Origin: Lachnospiraceae bacterium M18-1
GTDB taxonomy: Bacteria > Bacillota > Clostridia > Lachnospirales > Lachnospiraceae
NCBI GenBank assembly: GCA_000403295.2
Contig: KE159609.1
Coordinates: 898,725 to 962,724, forward strand
Reading direction: 5' to 3'
DNA: 64,000 nt
Positions 25,596 through 34,765 of this stretch are shown piece by piece (position 1 is the stretch's first letter; every line of letters starts with the position of its first letter). The position numbers and the translations under genes were made by a program. The notes under the pieces were generated by a model that saw only the letters and a program-made list of their open reading frames with translations, was not told the origin of the DNA and made no database searches.

Positions 25596-26423
25596 ATGAA
25601 GAATGTAAGAGCAGGATTTCGGGGGATTATTATTTTTCTGATCTGTGTGATAGAGATCTATCCGCTGTTCTGGCTGCTGACCGCTTCCTTAAAGCAGCAG
25701 TCTGAGTGGAGCGAGTTCCCGGCCTATGCGCTGAATAAGGGATTCCATATCCAGAATTACATTGATGCATGGACCAGAGGCAACATGGCGACATTTTTCA
25801 AAAACAGCCTGATCACGACTGTGGTCTCACTGATCTTTATCGTGATTTTTGCCACTACGGTGGGGTTTGCCGTAACAAAGATGCAGTGGAGGTTCAAAAA
25901 AGCGGTTGCCAGATTTTTTACGCTGGGAATCATGATTCCGGTAGCGGTTGCGCTGATCCCCCTGTTCCAGATCTACAGCAGGACTGGGCTTCTCAACACC
26001 AGGACCTGCCTGATCCTGACGTATATTGCCTTCGGTCTGTCGCTGTCCATCTACCTGGTGCAGGGATATCTGCGGTCATTTCCGGATGATATTATGGAAG
26101 CGGCTGTGATCGACGGCTGCGGGATCTACCGGATGATGTGGTATATCGTAGTGCCGCTGATGAAAAATGCGATCATTACGGTTCTGGTACTGCAGTTTTT
26201 CTTCAAATGGAATGATCTGCTGTTTTCCATGACATTTATCAGCGATTCTTCTTTGAAGACAGTACAGACAGGACTGCTGTATTTCTCGGATGAATTTGGC
26301 TCCAAAAACTGGGGGGCGATCTTTGCGTCTGTCTCCATGAGCGTATTCCCCATGCTGATCCTCTATACCGGGCTGAATAAGAAGGTGATGGAAGGCATGA
26401 CAGCAGGGGCGGTAAAAGGCTGA
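25596..26423 (+). CDS. ABC sugar transporter permease (UgpE/AraQ type)
   Basis: A 275-residue partner permease, 14 bases after the first. It has six membrane segments and the EAA loop EAAVIDGCGIYRMMWYIVVP near residues 168-187. The ribosome site is GGAGGGAGAGCAA. The MalG-like N-terminus (FLICVIEIYPLFWLLTASLK) and periplasmic loop FKNSLITTVVSL are typical of carbohydrate importers. Confidence 0.93.
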   Translation: MKNVRAGFRGIIIFLICVIEIYPLFWLLTASLKQQSEWSEFPAYALNKGFHIQNYIDAWTRGNMATFFKNSLITTVVSLIFIVIFATTVGFAVTKMQWRFKKAVARFFTLGIMIPVAVALIPLFQIYSRTGLLNTRTCLILTYIAFGLSLSIYLVQGYLRSFPDDIMEAAVIDGCGIYRMMWYIVVPLMKNAIITVLVLQFFFKWNDLLFSMTFISDSSLKTVQTGLLYFSDEFGSKNWGAIFASVSMSVFPMLILYTGLNKKVMEGMTAGAVKG

Positions 26424-26480
26424 GTGCGGCAGGAAAAAGGAAGCTTATTTTAAAAACAGCGTTTGATAGGAGCAAAATCT

Positions 26481-27833
26481 ATGGGAACGGATAAAACAGA
26501 GCAGTTTGAACGGATGATAAAGAAGTTTGTCATGGAGCATACGGAAGATGTGCTTAAGCAGCCCAGGTCTTTCATACGTTTTCCGTTCATTGACCCGGGT
26601 TCGGTATATGACGGAAACGTATGGGACTGGGATACCTTCTGGTCTGTATACGGATTTTTGAATCTGGCGGATGCATATGCGGATCCGTCCGTGAAGGAGA
26701 GACTGCTGGAACATGCAAAAGGAAATGTCCGCAACTTTTTTGACCACCAGCTGGAGGACGGCTATATTCCTATGATGATCGAGGCGGCAAAGTGGCCGGA
26801 GCCTTATCTGAATATGAAGCATAAGGAAGGGGTTCTGATGAATATGCACAAACCCTTCCTGTGCAGCCAGATCTGCCTGATCAGTGAGTTTGCGGGAGGA
26901 GATACCATACCGGACGAAGCCCGTCCGTCCGGAGATATGAATTATGGGACGCCCTCCGGATATGCCTGGGCCAGATCCTTTTTTGACGGGATAGAAAAAT
27001 ATTTCTCATGCTATGACCAATATTATTATTTTGAAAGCTGCGGCCTGTATGTGTGGTGCGACGACATTATGATCGGAATGGACAACGATCCGGCTACTTT
27101 CGGCCGCCCGAAGTTCTCTACTGCAAATATTTATCTGAACAGCTTTATGTGTACGGAGCTGAAAGCGGCGGAGAAGCTTTGCATGGCGTATGGGTATACG
27201 GACCGGGCAGAGCATTATAAAAAGAAGCGGGAGAAGCTGATCGAAGCAATTCAGAAGGAATGCTGGGATCCCAGAGACCGGTTTTTCTATTCCGCGGATG
27301 TGGACGTCAGGACAAGGAAATTTGACTGGTTTCATCAGGGCCTGGGAGTGTTCTGGAAGACTCTTCCGATCAAGATCCGGGTATGGTCGGGATTTATTCC
27401 GATGTATGCCGGAATCGCGGCAAAGGAACAGGCACAGGCTTTGGTGGGGCATCTGTTTGATGAAAATACGTTTGGCTCGGAGTACGGACTGACGACGCTG
27501 GCCAAGGATGAGAAGATGTTTGACCTGTCCGTGACAAACAATCCGTCAAACTGGCTGGGGCCGGTCTGGCTGGTGGCGAATTATGTAGTGTTCCGGGGGC
27601 TTATGAACTATGGTTACCGGAAAGAAGCAGAGGTGATCTATGAGCGGACGATCACGCTTCTGGGAAAGGATCTGGAGGAAACCGGAAGCCTCCATGAATA
27701 TTATGATCCATTTACCGGAAAGCCGATCATGAACGGAGGATTCATCAATTGGAACATCCTGGCATTAAATATGGGGGATGAATTGAGAGGGAAGAATCCC
27801 ATGCTCTGGTTCGGCGGGCCGGAAATGAAATAG
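26481..27833 (+). CDS. (alpha/alpha)6-barrel glycoside hydrolase, MGH1/trehalase-like
   Basis: A 450-residue cytoplasmic protein of the trehalase/GH63-like six-hairpin glycosidases. ATG 26481 follows TAGGAGCAAAATCT; the frame start 18 bases upstream has no site. Signature-like segments are GNVWDWDTFWSVYG near residue 40, GLYVWCDDIMIGMDNDP, NPSNWLGPVWLVANYVVFRG near 355 (equivalent to the QWDxPxGWAP region of trehalases) and LHEYYDPFTGKPIMNGGFINWN near the C-terminus with a candidate catalytic Glu. It is the last gene of the operon and is followed by a strong terminator. It probably hydrolyses a glycoside brought in by the ABC system. The exact substrate is unknown. Confidence 0.8.
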   Translation: MGTDKTEQFERMIKKFVMEHTEDVLKQPRSFIRFPFIDPGSVYDGNVWDWDTFWSVYGFLNLADAYADPSVKERLLEHAKGNVRNFFDHQLEDGYIPMMIEAAKWPEPYLNMKHKEGVLMNMHKPFLCSQICLISEFAGGDTIPDEARPSGDMNYGTPSGYAWARSFFDGIEKYFSCYDQYYYFESCGLYVWCDDIMIGMDNDPATFGRPKFSTANIYLNSFMCTELKAAEKLCMAYGYTDRAEHYKKKREKLIEAIQKECWDPRDRFFYSADVDVRTRKFDWFHQGLGVFWKTLPIKIRVWSGFIPMYAGIAAKEQAQALVGHLFDENTFGSEYGLTTLAKDEKMFDLSVTNNPSNWLGPVWLVANYVVFRGLMNYGYRKEAEVIYERTITLLGKDLEETGSLHEYYDPFTGKPIMNGGFINWNILALNMGDELRGKNPMLWFGGPEMK

Positions 27834-27924
27834 GTGCTGCAGGCATGGAGGATCTGCAGGCTATAAAAGAATATGGATTCGGCGGAAAGGGATTATGTCG
27901 CTTATACGGCCCGCCGAAGACGGA

Positions 27925-27952
27925 GAATCCTGCTGTGCAGGATTCTTTTTTT
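27925..27952 (+). terminator. Rho-independent terminator of the glycan operon
   Basis: Stem GAATCCTGC/GCAGGATTC (27925-27933 with 27937-27945), 3-base loop, then seven T. Confidence 0.9.
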
Positions 27953-27973
27953 CTACCTATGGATGATAGCTCT

Positions 27974-28687
27974 TTATGCCAAAAAACATTTCAGCTCGCG
28001 CAGGGAATAATTCATGATCAATTTGTCCGGCAGCTCCGCCGTCCTGGCAAGCTCCAGCGCACAGGATAGATCTCCCACATGCTCCGTCCCGTGGCTGTCA
28101 CTGGACAGGATGACGGGATAATCATAATGTCTGCACAGATTCAGGATCATAAGATCATTGAACCGGGTATCCCCGCGGTATCCTTCCGGGCTTAAAGAAC
28201 TGTTGTTGACCTCCAGGAGCACATGGTTTTCCATGGCTGCCTGTACGATGGCAGGATAATCTACCGGATACTTCACATCATCGCAGTGCCCGATGATGCG
28301 GACATACGGATTCTTCATAGCGGCAATATAAGCCGCCGTGTTCTCATCAATGTCTCCGGGCTTTTTCACCGGCTTGTGGATACTGGCTATCACATAGTCC
28401 AGTTTGGCTAAGATCTCATCTTCCAGATCCAGAGTCCCCTTATCATCTAATATATTGACTTCTGCGCCGTAGAGCATCTCTACTCCGAGACGCATCCTTG
28501 GAGCATCGGCAAGGCTGCGAAAATAGGATGGCTTACCTCCTCCGGGAGTGGCAGGGCCGTGGTCAGAGATTCCAAGAAGCTTCAGGCCGCGGGCATAGGC
28601 GGCTTTTGCCATGTCTGTTATCGTAGCGGCAGAACCGTGCCCGCTGGCAATGGTGTGGGTATGGATATCAAATGTAATGGAAGACAT
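27974..28687 (-). CDS. PHP-domain phosphoesterase (YcdX-like)
   Basis: A 237-residue metal-dependent phosphatase of the PHP family. Metal ligands are in FDIHTHTIASGHG, LLGISDHGPAT, YGAEVNIL, ASIHKP, IIGHCDDVK and ILSSDSHG, in the usual order. The length and sequence match YcdX-type proteins rather than histidinol phosphatase. It converges with the glycan operon and is divergent from the rhamnonate operon. The start ATG at 28687 follows GAAAGGAAGGATTCCTG. The physiological substrate is unknown. Confidence 0.88.
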   Translation of the reverse strand: MSSITFDIHTHTIASGHGSAATITDMAKAAYARGLKLLGISDHGPATPGGGKPSYFRSLADAPRMRLGVEMLYGAEVNILDDKGTLDLEDEILAKLDYVIASIHKPVKKPGDIDENTAAYIAAMKNPYVRIIGHCDDVKYPVDYPAIVQAAMENHVLLEVNNSSLSPEGYRGDTRFNDLMILNLCRHYDYPVILSSDSHGTEHVGDLSCALELARTAELPDKLIMNYSLRELKCFLA

Positions 28688-28877
28688 ACAGGAATCCTTC
28701 CTTTCTCTAAAGTTAATACTGTAAGTATGACGCGCTGCTTACGGTTTGTCAATAAGCAAAACTTTATCACGATTGCCGGAGATCATAACGGATCGTTGAC
28801 GATAAAATTTGATTGTGCAATATGTCTAAAAATAAAGTCTGTTTTTTGAGTATAATGTCGAAAAATCTGGATGTATA

Positions 28878-28906
28878 TTGACAGATATTTCTGTGAATGA
28901 TAAAAT
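28878..28906 (+). promoter_or_regulatory. Promoter of the rhamnonate/BMC operon
   Basis: TTGACA (28878-28883), 17 bases, TAAAAT (28901-28906), about 95 bases upstream of the dehydratase gene. The 28688-28877 stretch to its left shows nothing else clear. Confidence 0.8.
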
Positions 28907-28922
28907 GATTAAGAAATCAGAA

Positions 28923-28946
28923 TCCGATTCACATATATGAATCGGA
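28923..28946. promoter_or_regulatory. Palindromic operator, likely for the IclR-type regulator
   Basis: TCCGATTCA (28923-28931) and TGAATCGGA (28938-28946) are perfect 9-bp inverted arms around CATATA, 16 bases past the -10. A repressor bound here would block transcription of the rhamnonate operon. The IclR gene at 31775 is the obvious candidate. Confidence 0.65.
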
Positions 28947-29000
28947 CGAGATCGGAATAAATTAGTGGGAAGAATTTTAACAGAAAGGAAGGTAAGTAAC

Positions 29001-30194
29001 ATGGCACTTATGGGAAGAAAGATTGCAGCGATCAGAGCTTATGTCGTTGAGGGCGGCGGAGCGGACTACCACGACCAGTCAGAGGAGCACTGGATCGTCA
29101 AGCAGATCGCGACTCCGATGAGTATCTATCCGGAGTACAAGGCAACAAGAACGAGCTTTGGCATTAATGCCCTGAAGACACTGGTTGTTGAGGTGGAGGC
29201 GGATAACGGTGTGACCGGGTTCGGCATCACCACAGGCGGATATCCTGCAGCATGGCTGGTCATGAATCATCTGGACCGATTTGTGGTCGGCAAGGATGCG
29301 GATCAGATTGAGGCAGCCTGGGACCAGATGTACAGGGCATCTCTTTATTATGGAAGAAAAGGTGTTGTCATGAATGCAATTTCCGCAGTAGACCTGGCTT
29401 TGTGGGATCTGCTCGGAAAGCTTAGAGAAGAGCCGGTTTATGCAATGCTGGGAGGAAAAGTACGTGAAGAACTGACCTTTTATGCAACAGGCCCGAGACC
29501 GGATCTGGCAAAGGAGCTGGGCTTTGTGGGCGGTAAGCTTCCGCTTGTTTACGGACCGGATGATGGAATGGAAGGTCTGAAAAAGAGTATTGAGCTTGCG
29601 GCTGATATGCGTGAAAAGTGCGGTGATGAATTTCTGCTGATGTGGGACTGCTGGATGTCACTGGAGCTGTATTATGCAAAGCGGCTGATGCAGGCTTCTG
29701 CGGACCTTGGATTTAACTGGATCGAAGAGTGCTTCAACCCGGATGATTACTGGTCATACAGAGATCTGAAAAAGGCGGCAGGAAACCAGATCATGGTAAC
29801 AGGCGGGGAGCATGAGGCCAGCAGATATGGCTTCCGGATGCTGATCGAGGACTGCGACCTGGATGTGATCCAGCCTGATGTCGGCTGGTGCGGAGGTATG
29901 ACGGAGCTGATCAAGATAGGAAATATGGCGGAAGCCCACGGCAAGCTTGTCATTCCACATGGTAGCGGAACATACAGCTATCATTATGTAACGACAAAGA
30001 CTAATTCGCCGATCACGGAGTGTCTGATGATGGCGCCCCAGGCGGATAAGGTGGTTCCGCAGTATTATCCGCTTCTGAAGGATGAGCCGATGCCGGTCAA
30101 CGGTAAACTGAAAGTAAGCGATAAGCCTGGATTTGGTGTGGAACTGAACAAGGATAAGACGCTTGTCGAGGTAAAAAAAGGAACAAGATTATAA
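29001..30194 (+). CDS. rhmD: L-rhamnonate dehydratase (enolase superfamily)
   Basis: A 397-residue enolase-superfamily enzyme of the mandelate racemase subgroup. It should dehydrate L-rhamnonate to 2-keto-3-deoxy-L-rhamnonate in the cytoplasm. RhmD-like features are EEHWIVKQIATPMSIYPEY and TRTSFGINALKTLVVEVEADN at the N-terminus. The barrel metal ligands are in LLMWDCWMSL, WIEECFNPDDYW and VTGGEHEASRYG, and a His acts in VIPHGSGTYSYH. ATG 29001 follows GAAAGGAAGGTAAG; the upstream 12 codons of open frame lack a site. It heads an operon with a GntP permease and a DapA-type aldolase, which supports the rhamnonate assignment over other acid-sugar dehydratases. Confidence 0.85.
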   Translation: MALMGRKIAAIRAYVVEGGGADYHDQSEEHWIVKQIATPMSIYPEYKATRTSFGINALKTLVVEVEADNGVTGFGITTGGYPAAWLVMNHLDRFVVGKDADQIEAAWDQMYRASLYYGRKGVVMNAISAVDLALWDLLGKLREEPVYAMLGGKVREELTFYATGPRPDLAKELGFVGGKLPLVYGPDDGMEGLKKSIELAADMREKCGDEFLLMWDCWMSLELYYAKRLMQASADLGFNWIEECFNPDDYWSYRDLKKAAGNQIMVTGGEHEASRYGFRMLIEDCDLDVIQPDVGWCGGMTELIKIGNMAEAHGKLVIPHGSGTYSYHYVTTKTNSPITECLMMAPQADKVVPQYYPLLKDEPMPVNGKLKVSDKPGFGVELNKDKTLVEVKKGTRL

Positions 30195-30260
30195 AAGATT
30201 TAAGGAATGTGCGGCCAGGGCAGATGCCCTGCTCTGGCTGTGAGAATTAGGAGGGTAAAT

Positions 30261-31640
30261 ATGTCAGCAGGTTTTTTGCTTTTTAGTCTGGTTATTTCGA
30301 TTGCTGTCGTGGTCGTATTCTGCACGAAAGTGAAAATGAATCCGGCAATCGCGCTGATCCTCGGCTCTCTGCTTCTGGGATTCCTGACAGGAGTTCCGCT
30401 GGTGGATGCAGTGGATGCAGAAGGAAATGCCGTGAGCGGTCTGGTCAATGTGATCAATAATGGATTTGGAAGTATGATGGGAAGTATCGGCTTCCCGATC
30501 GGTCTGGGAATCATTCTGGGCCAGTTTGTGAGTGATACCGGCGGAGCTACAGTGATCGCGGATAAGCTCGTTTCCATGTTCCCCAATAAATATGCGATGT
30601 ATGCGGTTGGGTTTGCGGGATTTGTACTGTCTATACCGGTATTTTTTGATGTGACGTTTGTGATTTTGATTCCCATCGGGGTGGCTCTGATGAAAAAGCT
30701 CGATAAGGGGATCGGATATATCGTCGGAGCAATCTCCATTGGAGCCGGTGTGGCACATACGCTGGTTCCGCCTACACCAAATCCGCTGGTAGCACCGGAG
30801 TATTTCGGGTTTGATCTGGGAGTCATGATCGCGGCAGGTCTTTTGTTCGGTATTCCGATGGTACTGATCTCTGTTACGATTCACGGAATCCTGATGAAAA
30901 GAGGACTTTGGAAGACGGATACGGATGAAAATGGAAACGGATTGAATGTAGATGAACTGAACCTTCCGGAACAGCTTCCAGGCGTATTTGTTTCGCTGCT
31001 TCCAATCGTTATTCCGATCATCCTGATCCTTCTGAATACGATCGTAGGTGCAACTGCGGGGGCGGTCCCGGCATGGCTTGATTTTATGGGACAAAAGACT
31101 ACGTCCATGCTGATGGGAACCCTGGTTGCTATGGCGATTTCAATGAAAGTGCTGGGATTGAAAAAAACCGAGGAGTCGGCGGCAAATTCTTTGAAATCAG
31201 CGGGCATGGTATTTTTGATCACCGGCGCGGGCGGATCCTTCTCCTCTGTGATCACGGCGGCGGGTGTGAGCGATGCGATCAAAGGTCTGGTATCCGGCAT
31301 TTCCAACAATATTGTACTGATCCTTCTGATCGGATGGTTTTTAGGCGTGGCGTTCCGGCAGATCACCGGTTCCGGTACGGTTGCGTCCCTGACAACATTT
31401 GCGATCATGCAGAGCGTCGCGGCAACTGTGGCGATCCATCCAGTATTTATCGCACTGGCCTGCCTGGACGGAGCACTTTTCGGAGCTACGGTAAACGATT
31501 CCGGGTTCTGGATCGTTTCAAATATGTCCGGCTTTAACTTTACGGGAGGTGTGAAGACCTATACATTGGGACAGGCCATTGCTTCAGTGGTGGGGATCAT
31601 ATTGATCATTGTAGTAGGTATGATTTCTCTGCTGTTTTAA
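30261..31640 (+). CDS. GntP family gluconate/sugar-acid permease
   Basis: A 459-residue inner-membrane symporter with about 12 hydrophobic helices, of the GntP family that imports gluconate and related acids with protons. ATG 30261 follows TAGGAGGGTAAAT. Family segments include PVFFDVTFVILIPIGVALMK, HTLVPPTPNPLVAPEYFGFD and FRQITGSGTVASLTTFAIMQ. It lies between the dehydratase and the IclR regulator and most probably imports L-rhamnonate. Confidence 0.9.
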   Translation: MSAGFLLFSLVISIAVVVVFCTKVKMNPAIALILGSLLLGFLTGVPLVDAVDAEGNAVSGLVNVINNGFGSMMGSIGFPIGLGIILGQFVSDTGGATVIADKLVSMFPNKYAMYAVGFAGFVLSIPVFFDVTFVILIPIGVALMKKLDKGIGYIVGAISIGAGVAHTLVPPTPNPLVAPEYFGFDLGVMIAAGLLFGIPMVLISVTIHGILMKRGLWKTDTDENGNGLNVDELNLPEQLPGVFVSLLPIVIPIILILLNTIVGATAGAVPAWLDFMGQKTTSMLMGTLVAMAISMKVLGLKKTEESAANSLKSAGMVFLITGAGGSFSSVITAAGVSDAIKGLVSGISNNIVLILLIGWFLGVAFRQITGSGTVASLTTFAIMQSVAATVAIHPVFIALACLDGALFGATVNDSGFWIVSNMSGFNFTGGVKTYTLGQAIASVVGIILIIVVGMISLLF

Positions 31641-31685
31641 TTTTTACATGGGGCATGTGCGTATCTGCACAGGCTCCGTTTTGGG

Positions 31686-31715
31686 TTGCAAGACCAGGGC
31701 TTTCTATAGTATAAT
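31686..31715 (+). promoter_or_regulatory. Promoter upstream of the IclR gene
   Basis: TTGCAA (31686-31691), 18 bases, TATAAT (31710-31715), 59 bases before the ATG. It would let the regulator, aldolase and BMC genes be transcribed separately from the dehydratase and permease. Confidence 0.6.
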
Positions 31716-31774
31716 ATTTCAAAGGCTGCTGTTCACAGCTGCCTCAAAGTACGATAGAAAAAGCAGGTGTAGAT

Positions 31775-32533
31775 ATGGCAGTAAAATCAGCGGAGAGAGT
31801 CCTGAAAATATTTGAATTATTAGAACAATGCCCAGGAGGGATGACGAATAAAGAGATCAGCGAGACAATGAATTTTGCGCCCAGCAGTACGATCGCGCTT
31901 CTGCAGACGATGGCCGAGAACGGATATCTTCTGGTAGATGAGCAGAAGAGATATTCTCTGGGAGGAAAACTGGTCAGCCTCGGAAATATTGCGGCCTCCC
32001 GGTTTGATATCGGAAGGATGGCGACGCCTTATCTGAGACATTTGATGCAGACACTGGAGGAGACCTGCTTTCTGGGGGTCTTATCTGGGGATGAGATCGT
32101 ATATATTGCAAAGGAAATGTGCGAGCGCACTATCAATACGAATGCACAGATCGGTTCACGCAAGCCTGTATACTGTACGGGACTTGGGAAGGCATTTCTT
32201 TCATTCCTGCCGCCGGAGGAGAGCCGGGATCTGATGAAGGATTTTGAGTTTAAAAAGTATACTCATAATACAGTGGCTGATGTGGACGAACTGAGAAGAC
32301 AGCTGCAGGGATTCCGGATGCAGGGATTTGCGGTAGATGACCAGGAGATTGAAGAAGGCCTGTGGTGTCTTGCGGTTCCGGTCTATGACGGATATCATCG
32401 TATGGCTGCGGCGATCAGTGTTTCCGGTCCGAAGGAACGTATGATGGATAAAAAAGAATTGATAAAGACAGAGATGATCAAAGCAGGAAAACAGTTGTCC
32501 GGTGAACTGGGGTATCAGAAGGAGGATAATTAG
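31775..32533 (+). CDS. IclR family transcriptional regulator
   Basis: A 252-residue regulator. The N-terminal winged helix (1-65) contains LLEQCPGGMTNKEISETM and SSTIALLQTMAENGYL. The C-terminal effector domain (80-250) has the usual GLGKAFLSFLPPEE and the DDQEIEEGLWCLAVPVYD motif. Members in sugar-acid operons (such as KdgR) bind the keto-deoxy intermediate, so 2-keto-3-deoxy-L-rhamnonate is a plausible effector. It lies within the operon, and a perfect palindrome at 28923 is its likely target. Confidence 0.92.
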   Translation: MAVKSAERVLKIFELLEQCPGGMTNKEISETMNFAPSSTIALLQTMAENGYLLVDEQKRYSLGGKLVSLGNIAASRFDIGRMATPYLRHLMQTLEETCFLGVLSGDEIVYIAKEMCERTINTNAQIGSRKPVYCTGLGKAFLSFLPPEESRDLMKDFEFKKYTHNTVADVDELRRQLQGFRMQGFAVDDQEIEEGLWCLAVPVYDGYHRMAAAISVSGPKERMMDKKELIKTEMIKAGKQLSGELGYQKEDN

Positions 32534-32534
32534 A

Positions 32535-33431
32535 ATGAAAAAACTGTGTGGAGTTAACCCGCCGGTGATCACGATTTTTGATGGAAATAATAAAATAGAC
32601 ATAGAAGCAAGTAAAAGACAGGCGGATTTTCTGATCTCGCAGGGAGTGGACGGGCTTGCGTACCTTGGCACGTCCGGAGAGTTCAGCATCATGACTGTCG
32701 AGGAAAAGAAATATTTTATCAGGCAGATGATCGAGCACGTGAACGGACGTGTCAATGTAATCGTAGGCGTTGGAGATACCTGTCTGGAAAATACGATGGA
32801 ACTGCTGAAATATGTGGAAGGCGCCGGAGCGGACGGCGTGCTGTTGGTAAACCCTTATTTCAGTGTGTACAGTTCGGAGATGGTGGAAGCGTATTTTGGA
32901 TACGTGGCTTCCAACACATCGCTTCCGATCATTATCTATAACTTTCCTGATCTGACAGGATATTGCTTCGATACGGATGTGGTGTGCAAGCTGGTGAAGG
33001 CGAATCCGAATATTGTGGGGATCAAGGATACGATCGCAGATTTTAACCATGTCCTGGATATGCAGAAGGCCAAAGAAGTGAATCCTGACTTTTCCGTATT
33101 TGCGGCATACGAAAATCAGGCCATGGGTCTGCTTGTGTGCGGCGTGGACGGGTTTATCAATGCCACGGCAAATTTTGCGCCGGAATTTACGGTGAATACA
33201 TACCGGGCGGCAAAGCGCGGGGATTATAATGAGGCGGCTGTGTGGTTCAGACAGATGGTCCGTGCGATGGACATTTATAAATACAGTACCCCGCTCTTTT
33301 TATCCTGCAAGCAGGCCATGTATTACCGCGTGCTGAATCAGGACGGGCATGAGAGGCTGCCGGCTCTGGCACTGGACGCAGAGGCTAAGGCAAATGTATA
33401 CAACAAGATGCGTGAGCTACGGCTTCTGTAG
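32535..33431 (+). CDS. DapA-family 2-keto-3-deoxy-L-rhamnonate aldolase (putative)
   Basis: A 298-residue class I aldolase/lyase of the dihydrodipicolinate synthase superfamily. The Schiff-base Lys is in NIVGIKDTIADF, the proton-relay Tyr in IIIYNFPDLTG, and the substrate carboxylate motif is GTSGEF (family GTTGE). ATG 32535 follows GGAGGATAATTAGA, one base after the IclR stop. In this operon it should split 2-keto-3-deoxy-L-rhamnonate to pyruvate and L-lactaldehyde, as YagE/KDG-aldolase relatives do. It carries no encapsulation peptide. The alternative roles (N-acetylneuraminate lyase, DapA) fit the context less well. Confidence 0.8.
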   Translation: MKKLCGVNPPVITIFDGNNKIDIEASKRQADFLISQGVDGLAYLGTSGEFSIMTVEEKKYFIRQMIEHVNGRVNVIVGVGDTCLENTMELLKYVEGAGADGVLLVNPYFSVYSSEMVEAYFGYVASNTSLPIIIYNFPDLTGYCFDTDVVCKLVKANPNIVGIKDTIADFNHVLDMQKAKEVNPDFSVFAAYENQAMGLLVCGVDGFINATANFAPEFTVNTYRAAKRGDYNEAAVWFRQMVRAMDIYKYSTPLFLSCKQAMYYRVLNQDGHERLPALALDAEAKANVYNKMRELRLL

Positions 33432-33452
33432 AAGGAATAGGAGATACATAGG

Positions 33453-34601
33453 ATGGATATTAAAATAGATGAAATTGTAAAACAGGTATTAAATGAAGCT
33501 GGGATTCAAACGCCGGGGGCTTCGGCAGCTGTTTTAGAAAAAACGCCGGAATTTACCGGATGTGAGATGGGAAGATGTGCCGTACTGGCGTCTCCTGAAA
33601 CATATGAGATCAAAGAATACGGACTTCCGGAGATTGGCGGAAAAGAGATTTTGATACGGGTGGAAGGCTGTGTGGTATCGCCGTCAGATACAGCCGAGTT
33701 TGTGAAAGAGAAGCGGACAGGGCAGGCGGCGCATTTGGGGCAGGAAGGCACAGGGGTCATTGTGAAGCTCGGCAGTTCTGCGCTCCGGGATGCAAAAGGC
33801 AGCCTGTTAAAAGTAGGAGACAGGGTAGTGGCTGTTAAAAAGGCAAGAGGCTCTGTGAGTACATTCCGCGGAAATGCGGTGAATCCAGGCGCTGCCGCCG
33901 GATGGTATGGAAATTATGTTGTGCTTCAGGCGGGAAATCAACTGTATCAGGCCAATGAGCTGGATCTGGAATCGAGGCTTCTTACAGAGACTGCGATTGC
34001 TGTGAACAGCGCAGTGGAACGCGCCGCAAAATTAAACAGGCTGGACGATACAAAAAAGGTAATCGTTCTTGGATGCGGCCTGGCAGGGCTCATTACGATC
34101 GCCGCGCTGAAATGTAAAGGGATTTACCATGTGATCGGAATTGACGGTGATGAGAAAGCGCTCAAACTTGCCAGAGAGTTTGGAGCGGAGGAAACGGTTG
34201 ACTATCGCGTGAAAAATGGAGTGGCAGGGGTGCAGGAAAAAATCAGGCAGCCTTTCGGCGGCAGCCTGGCGGATGTGGTGTTTCACTGCACATTGTCAAC
34301 GGCAGGAAAAAACAGTGCAAAGCGTTTTACAAAGCCTGGCGGAGCAGTCTGTGAATTGGGTTATGTTCTTGGTGGGAGCAGGGCTTCCTCGAAATATTAT
34401 GAGGAGTCCATGCCTGTTGGAGGAAGATTCCATTCTGCAAAGGACTATGAGGATTGCTTTGCATTTTTGAATAAAGCCGCGGAGAAGAATCTTCCGTTAT
34501 ATAAGCTGGTCACGCACAGATATAAACTGGAGCAGATCAATGAAGCGCACTGGGCTGCAATCCGGGAAGAGGGACTGGCAATCGGAGTGTTCAACAGGTA
34601 A
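33453..34601 (+). CDS. BMC-targeted MDR-family dehydrogenase lacking catalytic zinc ligands
   Basis: A 382-residue medium-chain dehydrogenase. Residues 1-18 (MDIKIDEIVKQVLNEAGI) form an amphipathic encapsulation helix, followed by a linker. The Rossmann motif VIVLGCGLAGLITIAALK is intact. The catalytic zinc site is not: the Cys of CGTD is Ser76 in VVSPSD, and the His of GHEGTG is Gln97 in GQEGTG. The paralogue at 43243 keeps both. Loss of both ligands suggests zinc-independent reduction, as in quinone-reductase-like members, or a changed role. It follows the rhamnonate aldolase by 21 bases, so lactaldehyde is one possible substrate. A frameshift or stop is not seen. Confidence 0.82.
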   Translation: MDIKIDEIVKQVLNEAGIQTPGASAAVLEKTPEFTGCEMGRCAVLASPETYEIKEYGLPEIGGKEILIRVEGCVVSPSDTAEFVKEKRTGQAAHLGQEGTGVIVKLGSSALRDAKGSLLKVGDRVVAVKKARGSVSTFRGNAVNPGAAAGWYGNYVVLQAGNQLYQANELDLESRLLTETAIAVNSAVERAAKLNRLDDTKKVIVLGCGLAGLITIAALKCKGIYHVIGIDGDEKALKLAREFGAEETVDYRVKNGVAGVQEKIRQPFGGSLADVVFHCTLSTAGKNSAKRFTKPGGAVCELGYVLGGSRASSKYYEESMPVGGRFHSAKDYEDCFAFLNKAAEKNLPLYKLVTHRYKLEQINEAHWAAIREEGLAIGVFNR

Positions 34602-34765
34602 AACAGCAGAAAATGCGCGGGTGTTTGGACAGAATGCAGAAAATTTCCGGTATCAAGCTCCTGTATGGCGTATCATAGATAAGCGGGCTGTAAAAATACC
34701 GCGGTTCCGGGTCTTTTGTCTCCGCAGCCGTGAGTGAATAAAATATGAGTAGGAGGTAACAAAGT

